Of a stretch of 64,000 nt of DNA, positions 8,236-15,981 are shown in pieces. Each line of letters begins with the position of its first letter. Positions within the stretch are counted from its first letter, which is position 1. Origin of the DNA: an uncultured Prevotella sp. (GTDB lineage Bacteria; Bacteroidota; Bacteroidia; Bacteroidales; Bacteroidaceae); contig CADBVZ010000004.1 in NCBI GenBank assembly GCA_902798285.1, positions 1 to 64,000 of the forward strand, given 5' to 3'. Made by a program: the position numbers and the translations under genes. The notes beneath the pieces are model-generated. The model ran no database searches. It had not been told where the DNA came from and worked only from the letters and a program-made list of their open reading frames with translations.

Positions 8236-9190
8236 ATAACTTTACGCTTGAGATATCAACTAATCCATTCACGATTGCATAAATCGTCAAACCTGCTGGA
8301 GAATGTATTTGCAACTTCCTGGCAATATTTCGACGATGCGTAATCACCGTGTTAATTGATATACACAGATGTTCGGCAATTTCCTTGTTCGACATACCTT
8401 GAACCAGTGATATCATAACATCCCTCTCACGATCAGACAGGGCATCCGGATTCTGCACGCTCTGATACACCATACCATTAATATTCCGCGAAATATCCTG
8501 TTCTTTTGTCACCTGCTCCAGACGACGGATGGCAGGTACAAAGATGTGGTCTTCAACCAGAGCGTGTTGTCGCAACCATTCCTCATTATCATATATATCA
8601 TGGAGAGTTGCTGTCAACTGATTATTATGTAATCCGTCTTGTGGCAAATATTTGATAATCAGAAGTTTCAACTCTCGAAGTTTTTTGTCAGCAGCACCAT
8701 GATGTTTCGAGAATGTTTCCACATTATAGTCTTTGGCAGGTTCACCTTCCAATAAAGTATTTACATAAGGAAACAGCGTTTTCTGTTCATACTTCATATG
8801 CCGACGGATTTCGTAAGCATATTCGTCGTAGAATCGTAGTATCAACTTCGCCAAGGAGTCATTCTCATTAAGCGATTCCTGCAACTCCTTACGTATAAAG
8901 GGCAGCTGAAAATCGAGGAAATAAGCATGGCTGGCTTCCAAATAGTGCATCAAAGTCGGTACACTGATCTGTTCGTCAGACTCAAACTCTCCATAGCCGT
9001 TTATGGTATAGTTTACTACCGCTAAGAAAGTATAGGTGTCCACATTGTTATCCTCACATGTTTCCTGAACTGTTTTATCGCCAAAGCCAAGGCTGATACC
9101 GAAGCTTCCAAGCGACTGCAGTAGGTCATAATTGTCGCGGATCAGTGATATCATCTTATCATCCGCCTCATACATCTTCTGATTCTTCAT
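8234..9190 (-). CDS. Hemerythrin/RIC-like sensor fused to a LuxR-type DNA-binding domain
   Basis: 318 residues. Residues about 15-62 resemble the ScdA_N domain of iron-centre repair proteins, but the CCGG motif is replaced by LGFG. Residues about 75-225 form a hemerythrin-like four-helix domain with metal-ligand motifs H131-x3-E135 (HMKYEQKTLFPY), HH163-164 and H209-x3-E213 (HALVEDHIFVPA). Residues 250-318 are a LuxR/NarL HTH (LSDRERDVMISLVQG, SNKEIAEHL, TVITHRRNIARKL). The likely role is a one-component regulator sensing O2, NO, peroxide or iron state through a di-iron site. It is divergent from the iron/redox operon starting at 9400, and the two -7 regions are mirror images. Confidence 0.87.
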   Translation of the reverse strand: MKNQKMYEADDKMISLIRDNYDLLQSLGSFGISLGFGDKTVQETCEDNNVDTYTFLAVVNYTINGYGEFESDEQISVPTLMHYLEASHAYFLDFQLPFIRKELQESLNENDSLAKLILRFYDEYAYEIRRHMKYEQKTLFPYVNTLLEGEPAKDYNVETFSKHHGAADKKLRELKLLIIKYLPQDGLHNNQLTATLHDIYDNEEWLRQHALVEDHIFVPAIRRLEQVTKEQDISRNINGMVYQSVQNPDALSDRERDVMISLVQGMSNKEIAEHLCISINTVITHRRNIARKLQIHSPAGLTIYAIVNGLVDISSVKL

Positions 9191-9200
9191 CGTCGTATGC

Positions 9201-9331
9201 TACCTAATAATGATTACTGGGTGCAAAGGTAGGCATTATTTTCGACCTGTGCAATAATCATAAGTAGGTATTTTCTACAGCCAAATGTCCTCTTAATACC
9301 CATTTGGGAGCGATTTCATCATTTTTAGGTA
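9201..9331. promoter_or_regulatory. Possible operator region with four TACCYA boxes
   Basis: Between the divergent promoters there are four hexamers resembling NarL-type heptamer cores: TACCTA at 9201, TAGGTA at 9265, TACCCA at 9297 (TACCCAT fits TACYYMT fully) and TAGGTA at 9326, alternating in orientation. Assignment to the hemerythrin regulator is inference. Confidence 0.4.
9219..9231 (-). promoter_or_regulatory. Promoter -7 region of the hemerythrin regulator
   Basis: GGGTGCAAAGGTA; the minus strand reads TACCTTTGCACCC, identical to the operon promoter at 9355-9367 on the other strand. The ATG is at 9190. Confidence 0.75.
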
Positions 9332-9367
9332 TTGTGGATATGTCCAAAACGCTATACCTTTGCACCC
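9332..9367 (+). promoter_or_regulatory. Promoter of the iron/redox operon
   Basis: TTG at 9332-9334 (-33), then TACCTTTGCACCC at 9355-9367 containing the -7 box (9355-9362). The porin ATG is at 9400. Confidence 0.75.
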
Positions 9368-9399
9368 GGTTTCTAGGAATATTAAGTGTTTTTAAGATA

Positions 9400-10716
9400 A
9401 TGAACAGTACTATAAGAAAAATGTTATTATGTGCCATGATTGGTATGACAGCCACAACCATACAGGCACAGGTAAACGCTGCCGACAGCGTCATGCAACA
9501 TGTGAAAGGCAACAGACTCAGTGTTGGCGGATATGGTGAAGTCGGCTACACACGCGAATTCTTCAGTGACCATGTAAACCGATACGCTTCACCAGCTAAT
9601 TATAAAGATGACCCAAGTCATGGCAAGTTCGACATTCCCCATGCTGTTATATATCTGAGTTATGATTTTGGCAAAGGATGGACCATGGGTACTGAGATAG
9701 AGTTTGAGCACACAGGTACAGGTTCTGCTATCGAGAACGAAGCCGATGAAGCTGCTGAATGGGAATACGAGCAGGAGAAAGGCGGCGAGGTGGAATTGGA
9801 GCAGTTCTGGATTAACAAAGAGTTCTCGAAAGCCGCTAACGTCAGGTTTGGACACATCATTGTCCCTGTTGGTCTGAACAATGCTCATCACGAACCTTTA
9901 CATTATTTTACAGTCTATCGTCCAGAAGGTGAAAATACCATACTCCCCTCAACCTGGCACGACACTGGTCTCTCTTTCTGGGGACGTGCTGGTCAGTTCA
10001 AATATCAGGTCATGGTGGTAGCAGGACTCAATGCCATGCTCTTCAATCGCGACAAGTGGATACACCATGGTGCAGGTTCACCATTTGAGTTCAAGCCTGC
10101 TAATCAATATGGCTTTGCAGGACGTCTTGACTATTATGCCATGCCAGGACTCCGTTTCGGACTGAGTGGCTATTATGGAAACTCTGCCCACAACACCTAC
10201 CCCAACGACTTGAAAGGCGATGGAAAACCCTACGATAAAGTGAAGGGTACAGTAGCAGTAGGTGCCATCGATATGACGCTGAATCGCTGGAACTGGATTG
10301 TTCGTGGACAGGCCGATTATGGCTACGTGGGCGATACTGACAAGTTAAATACCATCAAGGATGCCAAAGCTCATGCCTCCAACTCTCCCGTCAAGAGCGC
10401 AATGATAGGCAAGAATGCCGTTGCCATGGGTATTGAAGCAGGTTATGATGTATTCTCGCAGATTGAGAAGTTACGCCTCGATAAACAAAAACTGTATGTC
10501 TTCGGACGATATGAATACTATGACAGCTATATCCCTGCCAAGAATAAGGAGATGTTCGACTATACTAATGTACATCGCATCGCTGTAGGTCTGAACTATT
10601 ACCCCATCCCCCAAATTGCTATCAAGGCCGATTATAGTCTGCGTAAACTAAAGACCCCCTATAATAATGAGCCCAGCCTTAACATCGGTGTGGCTTATGA
10701 GGGATTCTTCCTCTAA
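9400..10716 (+). CDS. Outer-membrane beta-barrel porin-like protein
   Basis: 438 residues from the ATG at 9400; an earlier in-frame ATG (9304) lies upstream of the promoter and is rejected. The signal peptide ends near TIQAQ. The mature part is rich in alternating aromatic strands (GGYGEVGYTREFF, YLSYDFGKGWTMGTEIEFEHTG, VRFGHIIVPVGLNNAHHEP, KADYSLRKLK) and ends in a terminal aromatic (YEGFFL), as in outer-membrane barrels, closest in feel to the OprP/OprO-type porins. It is first in a six-gene operon with an imelysin and a di-haem enzyme, so it probably admits iron or another small substrate. Exact substrate unknown. Confidence 0.75.
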   Translation: MNSTIRKMLLCAMIGMTATTIQAQVNAADSVMQHVKGNRLSVGGYGEVGYTREFFSDHVNRYASPANYKDDPSHGKFDIPHAVIYLSYDFGKGWTMGTEIEFEHTGTGSAIENEADEAAEWEYEQEKGGEVELEQFWINKEFSKAANVRFGHIIVPVGLNNAHHEPLHYFTVYRPEGENTILPSTWHDTGLSFWGRAGQFKYQVMVVAGLNAMLFNRDKWIHHGAGSPFEFKPANQYGFAGRLDYYAMPGLRFGLSGYYGNSAHNTYPNDLKGDGKPYDKVKGTVAVGAIDMTLNRWNWIVRGQADYGYVGDTDKLNTIKDAKAHASNSPVKSAMIGKNAVAMGIEAGYDVFSQIEKLRLDKQKLYVFGRYEYYDSYIPAKNKEMFDYTNVHRIAVGLNYYPIPQIAIKADYSLRKLKTPYNNEPSLNIGVAYEGFFL

Positions 10717-10767
10717 TATATAGAATAAGGTATAAAAACAATAAACAATAAAACATTACAAGTAACA

Positions 10768-12006
10768 ATGAAACAGCTTTTTATGTATGTTATGCTCTTT
10801 GCAGCATGCAGCATGGGATTCACCTCATGCTCGAGTGACGACGACAAGAATGACAGTGGAGATCTTACTGAGAAGGAGAAGGCTATGGAGGCTATTACCG
10901 ATCAGTATGTTAACAACGTCATCTACCCCATCTACACATCACTGGCCTCACAGACCTCTACCCTCTTCGACCAGTTAGTTGATGCCAAGACTAAGTTCCG
11001 TGCTGGAACACTGACCCAGGGCGACATCGATAAGATCTGCACCACTTTCATCGCTGCCCGTTCTGCATGGGAGCAGAGTGAGTCTTTCCTCTACGGAGCA
11101 GCTACCGACTTTGGTATCGATCCCCATATCGACACATGGCCTCTCGATCGCACCGCTCTGGCTAAGGCTCTGAGCAGCAAGGAGATTATCGACGACCTCG
11201 ACGATCTTGAGGATGGTGGTATCGACAATGCTCGTGCCCTCGTTGGTGAGCAGCAGTTGGGTTTCCATGGCATCGAGTTCATCATTTTCCGCGATGGTAA
11301 GAATCGCAGTCTCGCAGCCCTGAAGGGTGTTGAGGACGATGAAGCCTTTGCTGGTCGTAACATCACTGGCGAGCAAGAGTTGGTATTCGCTGCTGCTGTG
11401 GCTGGCGATCTTCGCGACAAGTGCTTCCAACTGGAGGTGAGCTGGTTGGGCGACAAGGCTCACAAGGCTCATGCTGATCGTGTTGAGGAGTGTGAGTTCC
11501 CCACAACTGTAGCTGGTGGCGATTCATCTTATGGTGAGAATCTGCTCAATGCCACCAAGGCCGGCAGCACCTATTCCACTTGGCGTGGCACGATGTCAAC
11601 CATCCTCGTAGCAGGTTGCAGCAACATCTGTGCTGAGGTTGCTGGTCAGAAGATTGGCCAGGCTTATCTGGGTACCGATCCAGACTATATCGAGTCACCT
11701 TACAGCCAACGTTCTTACTTCGATTTCTTCGACAATATTTCCAGCATACAGTATAGCCTCTATGGTCAGCAAAATACCTCTGCCAATGCCAACAGCATCA
11801 TGGCTTACCTCGAGAAATACAATGCCTCAATGGCTGCCGACCTGAAGTCGAAACTCGAGGCAGCTCTCTCTGCCCTGAGTACTGCCAAGGCAGGCACACC
11901 TTTCGTGGTCGACTCTCACAGCGCTAATGCCAAGGCTGCGATGGATGCTATCAATGAGCTCGATGATGCTTTAAACGAAGCCGCCTCATGGATTGCAGCA
12001 AACTAA
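10768..12006 (+). CDS. Imelysin-family (EfeO/IrpA-like) lipoprotein
   Basis: 412 residues. A lipoprotein signal ends in FTSC21 followed by a Ser/Asp-rich tether. The body is helical with the imelysin hallmark GxHxxE (GFHGIE, 165-170), WEQSESFLYG and a duplicated helical half at the C-terminus. Imelysin proteins bind iron in the periplasm or at the surface and are iron-regulated; despite the peptidase name they are not proven proteases. It sits 51 nt after the porin and 11 nt before the di-haem oxidoreductase, a pairing known from other iron-uptake loci. Confidence 0.9.
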   Translation: MKQLFMYVMLFAACSMGFTSCSSDDDKNDSGDLTEKEKAMEAITDQYVNNVIYPIYTSLASQTSTLFDQLVDAKTKFRAGTLTQGDIDKICTTFIAARSAWEQSESFLYGAATDFGIDPHIDTWPLDRTALAKALSSKEIIDDLDDLEDGGIDNARALVGEQQLGFHGIEFIIFRDGKNRSLAALKGVEDDEAFAGRNITGEQELVFAAAVAGDLRDKCFQLEVSWLGDKAHKAHADRVEECEFPTTVAGGDSSYGENLLNATKAGSTYSTWRGTMSTILVAGCSNICAEVAGQKIGQAYLGTDPDYIESPYSQRSYFDFFDNISSIQYSLYGQQNTSANANSIMAYLEKYNASMAADLKSKLEAALSALSTAKAGTPFVVDSHSANAKAAMDAINELDDALNEAASWIAAN

Positions 12007-12017
12007 ATTGAACAAAT

Positions 12018-13742
12018 ATGATAATGAACAAGAAAAAGTACTTCTTCTTGGTCATGGCAGCCCTCTCTATGGGGTCTGCCATGACTTCGTGTACAGACGA
12101 TGATGACAATGGCGGAAGTAACACACCTGTCATTGAAGCCGACTACATCGGTAAGGCTGTAGGCAACTTCACTGCTGAAGAATGGTATGCTGGTGGAGAT
12201 AAAGGCACCACCATGAATGTTACACAAGGTTGTTATGAAGACGAGACACCCTCTGTGACTGAGATGGGACTCACTGAGGCTTTCAATCGAGGCGAACAGT
12301 TCTTCGAACGAAACGTCACAGAGTTCCAGGCTCCCTTCAACGGACTTGGCCCTGCTTATGTGCGTAAGTCTTGTCTCGACTGCCATCCTGGCTATGGTCA
12401 TGGCAAACGCGTCACGCAGTATAATGCTGAGTGGGGTAATGGTTATCTGCTTGTCATCTATCACCCTGTTGATGGTGAGAACAGCGACGACGGCCCCTAT
12501 GTCTCTGAGGTAACAGGTATGCCACAAACACGTGCTGTCAGCCCCTTCCTGCCTCCTATCGACGAAAGTGGTATCCATCTCAGCTGGCTTACACTCACCT
12601 CCATGGGCGAAGGTAGTGAGATTTCTGCCACACAGTTCCCTGATGGCGAGAAGTATCAACTCATCTATCCAGAACTGAGTATCGATCGCTCTGCTTTCAA
12701 CACCAGTCCTACGCCTTGGGAAACAGGCAATGGTGCAGTAGCATTCCGTCTGGAGAGCACCATCGGCATTGGTGGTACTGGTCTGCTCGATGCCATTCCT
12801 GACGATAGTATCAAGGCCCAATATCAGCGTGAGGCTCGTTTCGTAGAACTAAATCCAGCCTTCTGGGATAAGGAAGCCAACGACTTTGCTGCTTCTGCCT
12901 GGTATGTCAATGCTTCAAGTGGTTTGGAACAGGTGAATCGTCTGAAGAAATTCACTTATGCCATGACTCGTGGTTCACTTCAGGATGGTGCTGGTGCCAA
13001 TGCCATCTGGAACATTACCAACGTAAGCCGTTCTGATCGCACAAAGCTCTATACCACAGCTGCTTGGGCCAAGGCTATGTCAGAGAATGAGAAGGTGATT
13101 GCTGCCATCAAGGCCGATCCTACCTCTCCTTATTATGCTAATGGTACTGACGAAGGCATCAAGGATGCTGTGTACAATTTGTTGCTGCCCTCAACCAACC
13201 AATTCGACAATAAATGGCACAATTTCGAGCCAGAGATGAGCGACAATAACTTCTGGGCCTTCCAGGTATGGCATCGTGGACTAGCCATTCCTCGAGCTCG
13301 TAACCTTCAGGATCCTGAGGTGCAGCGTGGTAAGGAGGTGTTCATGGAGATTGGTTGCGCCAACTGCCATCGTCCTTCATGGAAGACCACCACAGACAAT
13401 TACTGGAATCCACTGATTATCGCCTCGCAGAACCTTCAGCTGCCTCGCTATCAGAACCAGACCATCTGGCCTTATACAGATATGATTCAGCATCGTCTGT
13501 ATATGAAGAATGGTATTCATGGTTCATGGTGTCGCACTACCCCACTCTGGGGACGTGGACTCTCACTCATCAACACTGGTGCTGAGGATCGTCTGCACGA
13601 TTGCAGAGCACGCAATGAGATTGAGGCCATCCTCTGGCATGGTTATTCCAAGAACTCCGATGGCTATGCTGCCACACTCAAGTTCTATAAACTGCCTAAG
13701 GCCGATCGCGATGCTGTGGTAAAATTCCTGCGTGCCATCTGA
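12018..13742 (+). CDS. Di-haem oxidoreductase-like (DUF1111/DHOR) lipoprotein
   Basis: 574 residues (a start two codons later, at 12024, is equally possible). Lipobox AMTSC25 is followed by an acidic tether. Two c-type haem sites are visible: C119-LD-C122-H123 (SCLDCHPGYGHGKR) and C447-AN-C450-H451 (GCANCHRPSW). The overall pattern (MGLTEAFNRGEQFFERN, WGRGLSLINTGAEDRLHDCRARNEIEAILWHG) is that of the peroxidase-like thiol/di-haem oxidoreductase family, usually found beside imelysins. It needs a cytochrome c maturation system. It probably performs periplasmic redox chemistry on iron or peroxide; the precise reaction is unknown. Confidence 0.9.
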   Translation: MIMNKKKYFFLVMAALSMGSAMTSCTDDDDNGGSNTPVIEADYIGKAVGNFTAEEWYAGGDKGTTMNVTQGCYEDETPSVTEMGLTEAFNRGEQFFERNVTEFQAPFNGLGPAYVRKSCLDCHPGYGHGKRVTQYNAEWGNGYLLVIYHPVDGENSDDGPYVSEVTGMPQTRAVSPFLPPIDESGIHLSWLTLTSMGEGSEISATQFPDGEKYQLIYPELSIDRSAFNTSPTPWETGNGAVAFRLESTIGIGGTGLLDAIPDDSIKAQYQREARFVELNPAFWDKEANDFAASAWYVNASSGLEQVNRLKKFTYAMTRGSLQDGAGANAIWNITNVSRSDRTKLYTTAAWAKAMSENEKVIAAIKADPTSPYYANGTDEGIKDAVYNLLLPSTNQFDNKWHNFEPEMSDNNFWAFQVWHRGLAIPRARNLQDPEVQRGKEVFMEIGCANCHRPSWKTTTDNYWNPLIIASQNLQLPRYQNQTIWPYTDMIQHRLYMKNGIHGSWCRTTPLWGRGLSLINTGAEDRLHDCRARNEIEAILWHGYSKNSDGYAATLKFYKLPKADRDAVVKFLRAI

Positions 13743-13743
13743 T

Positions 13744-14406
13744 ATGAGAATGCTATCTTGTATATATCGACACACGCTTTTACTGGCCCTGCTTCTGGCA
13801 GGGCCGGTTTCTGCGATGTCCTCACCCAAGGCATTGCCTAAAGATGTAGCCAGTCACTTCTGCCAGTTGTTGGTCAACGATGGCAATGGGCGCATCTATC
13901 CGCTCAGCATGTATGCCCAGCATCTTACGACACTGCTCTACGAAGTACCTCATTATGAAGACTTTACAGCCGAGCAGGTACTCACAGGATTCATCTTCTA
14001 TTACGATGACTGGGTACAGTTGCCAGCCTCCAGTCGCGAAGCACTCACACTCGTTCAGGAACTTCATACTGGTCAGACGCTGCGTCTCTTCCCCCATCTA
14101 TCCGATGGTGAAATCATCTGGTATGCGCCCACTGATCCTATCCCAGAAAGCGTTGGTACAGAGCATCGCAAGTATATGCAAGAAGTGTTTTCTCGTCTCA
14201 ATGGCGAGGTGCAAGCTGGCAATTGGCAGAACGTAGAAGAGTACATCGATAAAATGATCAAATATCAGTGTCAATATGGCAATAATGGCAAGTCCGAGGC
14301 CTCTACGCCCACGTACCTTATTTATATAGTTGCACTTTTCTTACTCGGTTTGGTGGTTATTTCAATTTTTATTCGTACCTTTGCGCCCAAATTAACAAAA
14401 CAATGA
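13744..14406 (+). CDS. Membrane protein resembling the extracytoplasmic segment of cytochrome c biogenesis proteins
   Basis: 220 residues from the ATG at 13744, which overlaps the end of the upstream gene region by none (stop at 13742). It has a signal sequence (about 1-24), a soluble part and a C-terminal membrane helix (TYLIYIVALFLLGLVVISIFI). The soluble part has RIYPLSMYAQHLTTLLY and FTAEQVLTGFIFYYDDW, which recall from memory the periplasmic stretch of Bacteroidetes CcsA/ResB-type proteins (RIxPLxTxA, TxEQVLxGxLF). Here it stands alone, without the haem-handling WWD domain. Placed directly after a di-haem protein, it may assist haem attachment. Its stop overlaps the next start (ATGA). 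Confidence 0.55.
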   Translation: MRMLSCIYRHTLLLALLLAGPVSAMSSPKALPKDVASHFCQLLVNDGNGRIYPLSMYAQHLTTLLYEVPHYEDFTAEQVLTGFIFYYDDWVQLPASSREALTLVQELHTGQTLRLFPHLSDGEIIWYAPTDPIPESVGTEHRKYMQEVFSRLNGEVQAGNWQNVEEYIDKMIKYQCQYGNNGKSEASTPTYLIYIVALFLLGLVVISIFIRTFAPKLTKQ

Positions 14407-15545
14407 ACGAGAAGCTCTCACGAATAGACTTTGAGAATGCCCGTGCCGAGGTCCTTTGCTTTGACTGCGGCACTGAGGTTAAGGAGTATCACGCCATGAT
14501 ACACGTCAGCCAGAAGCAGCTGACGTATGCCCAGCAACTGGAGGCAGTGATGAATGCCTATAATGGTTTGCTCGATCGTCTGCCCGACACGCAGGCTGTC
14601 TTTAAGCGTTACTTTCTGAGCGATGCTGCCAACCAGGCTGATGATATCATCGTAGCTGATGTAACAGATTGTGCCAAGAGTATTATCCAGCAGGCTCCGC
14701 TTGATGGCACCAAGATTGCTCTCTGGGTATACCTCATGTCGAATGTACAGACAGGTCTGACTAAAAGCGGACTTTACGAGGTACGTCATGGTGATTTCCG
14801 CCACCTTTATAACGCCTCAGCCCATAACCTCGCAGCCAACTCTGAATATCAGATGCGACTGCTCTTCAATGAGTACATCATGCAACTCGCTGAGGAGGGT
14901 TGCACTCTCTCCGATAACTGCATCCGCACATGGCTCTTTGTCAACGATATCGATCTGAACTATGGTGGTGTGGTTCGTGCTCGCAATCAGGTGTTCTTCA
15001 CTCAGGGTCTCACCCAGCACACCCACTTCATTGCCTCTACAGGCATCGGAGGTCGCCAGGCTGATCCTAACGTACTCTCGCAGATGGACAACTATGCCAT
15101 CGCAGGTATCAAGGCTGAGCAGATTCACTATCTCTACGCCTCTACCCACCTGAATCGCACCAGCGACTATGGCGTAAGCTTTGAGCGAGGCACCTATGTC
15201 GACTATGCCGATCGTCGACATGTCTTCATCTCTGGTACTGCCAGCATCAACAATAAGGGTGAGATTATGTTCCCCAAGGATGTTGAGAAGCAGACTCGTC
15301 GCATGTGGGAGAATGTGGAAGCCCTGCTAAAGGAAGCCGATTGCTCCTACGACGATGTGATGGAAATGATTATCTATCTGCGCGATGTAGCAGACTATGA
15401 CCTCGTGAAGAGCCTCTATGAGGAGCGCTTCCCTGATAAGCCTTATGTCATTGTTCATGCACCCGTTTGTCGTCCAGGCTGGCTCGTTGAGATGGAGTGC
15501 ATGGCCATCAAGCAAATCAATAACCCTGAACTTCCCAACTTCTAA
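14403..15545 (+). CDS. Rid-family protein with chorismatase-like architecture
   Basis: 380 residues, translationally coupled to the gene before (ATGA overlap at 14403-14406). The C-terminal ~130 residues match the YjgF/YER057c/UK114 (RidA) fold: RRHVFISGTASI, MWENVEALLKEADCSYDDVMEM and the conserved Arg in CRPGWLVEME. The N-terminal half is also Rid-like in secondary structure and the whole resembles FkbO/Hyg5-type chorismatase or pteridine-deoxygenase-like proteins. No signal peptide, so it is cytoplasmic, which is odd in an otherwise envelope operon. It may handle a reactive enamine or imine, or act on a quinone or chorismate-type compound; neither can be shown here. Confidence 0.7.
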   Translation: MNEKLSRIDFENARAEVLCFDCGTEVKEYHAMIHVSQKQLTYAQQLEAVMNAYNGLLDRLPDTQAVFKRYFLSDAANQADDIIVADVTDCAKSIIQQAPLDGTKIALWVYLMSNVQTGLTKSGLYEVRHGDFRHLYNASAHNLAANSEYQMRLLFNEYIMQLAEEGCTLSDNCIRTWLFVNDIDLNYGGVVRARNQVFFTQGLTQHTHFIASTGIGGRQADPNVLSQMDNYAIAGIKAEQIHYLYASTHLNRTSDYGVSFERGTYVDYADRRHVFISGTASINNKGEIMFPKDVEKQTRRMWENVEALLKEADCSYDDVMEMIIYLRDVADYDLVKSLYEERFPDKPYVIVHAPVCRPGWLVEMECMAIKQINNPELPNF

Positions 15546-15559
15546 AATAAATAAGCATT

Positions 15560-15952
15560 ATGAAGAAATACAATACAGTTTTCACGCTGCTCATCTCAGT
15601 TCTCTTCTTCTCGAGTTTCATGGCTGGCGATAGTACCATGACTAAGGAGAATGGTGTCTACATCATCAACACCACTGAACTGGGCAAGGATATCGAGGGC
15701 TACAATGGTCCAACCCCAATGAAGGTTTATATCAGTAAGAATAAGGTCGAGAAGATTGAGTTCCTGAAAAGTATGGAGTCGCCCAAGTATTATGCTAAGG
15801 TGAAGAAAACCCTGCAGGACAAGTGGAATGGTTTAAAGGTAAAGGACGCCAAGACGCAGAAAGTCGACATCGTTACTGGTGCCACCTTCAGCTCTGAGGC
15901 TGTCATCAAGAACGTCCAACTCGCCATCGATTATTACGATAGTCACAAATAA
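15560..15952 (+). CDS. Secreted FMN-binding-domain protein
   Basis: 130 residues. An N-terminal signal peptide (about 1-23) is followed by a small FMN-binding domain like those of NqrC/RnfG and extracellular electron-transfer proteins. The motif VDIVTGATFSSEAV near 100-113 corresponds to the site where ApbE covalently attaches FMN to Thr/Ser. No apbE is in this window. As the last gene of the operon it could pass electrons to the di-haem protein or reduce Fe(III) outside the membrane. Followed by a strong terminator. Confidence 0.85.
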   Translation: MKKYNTVFTLLISVLFFSSFMAGDSTMTKENGVYIINTTELGKDIEGYNGPTPMKVYISKNKVEKIEFLKSMESPKYYAKVKKTLQDKWNGLKVKDAKTQKVDIVTGATFSSEAVIKNVQLAIDYYDSHK

Positions 15953-15955
15953 AGC

Positions 15956-15981
15956 AAATCCTCGCCAGTTGGCGAGGATTT
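15956..15981. terminator. Bidirectional terminator after the redox operon
   Basis: An 11-bp perfect stem, AAATCCTCGCC (15956-15966) with 15971-15981, loop AGTT, followed by ATTCTTTTT. It lies between convergent genes. Confidence 0.9.
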
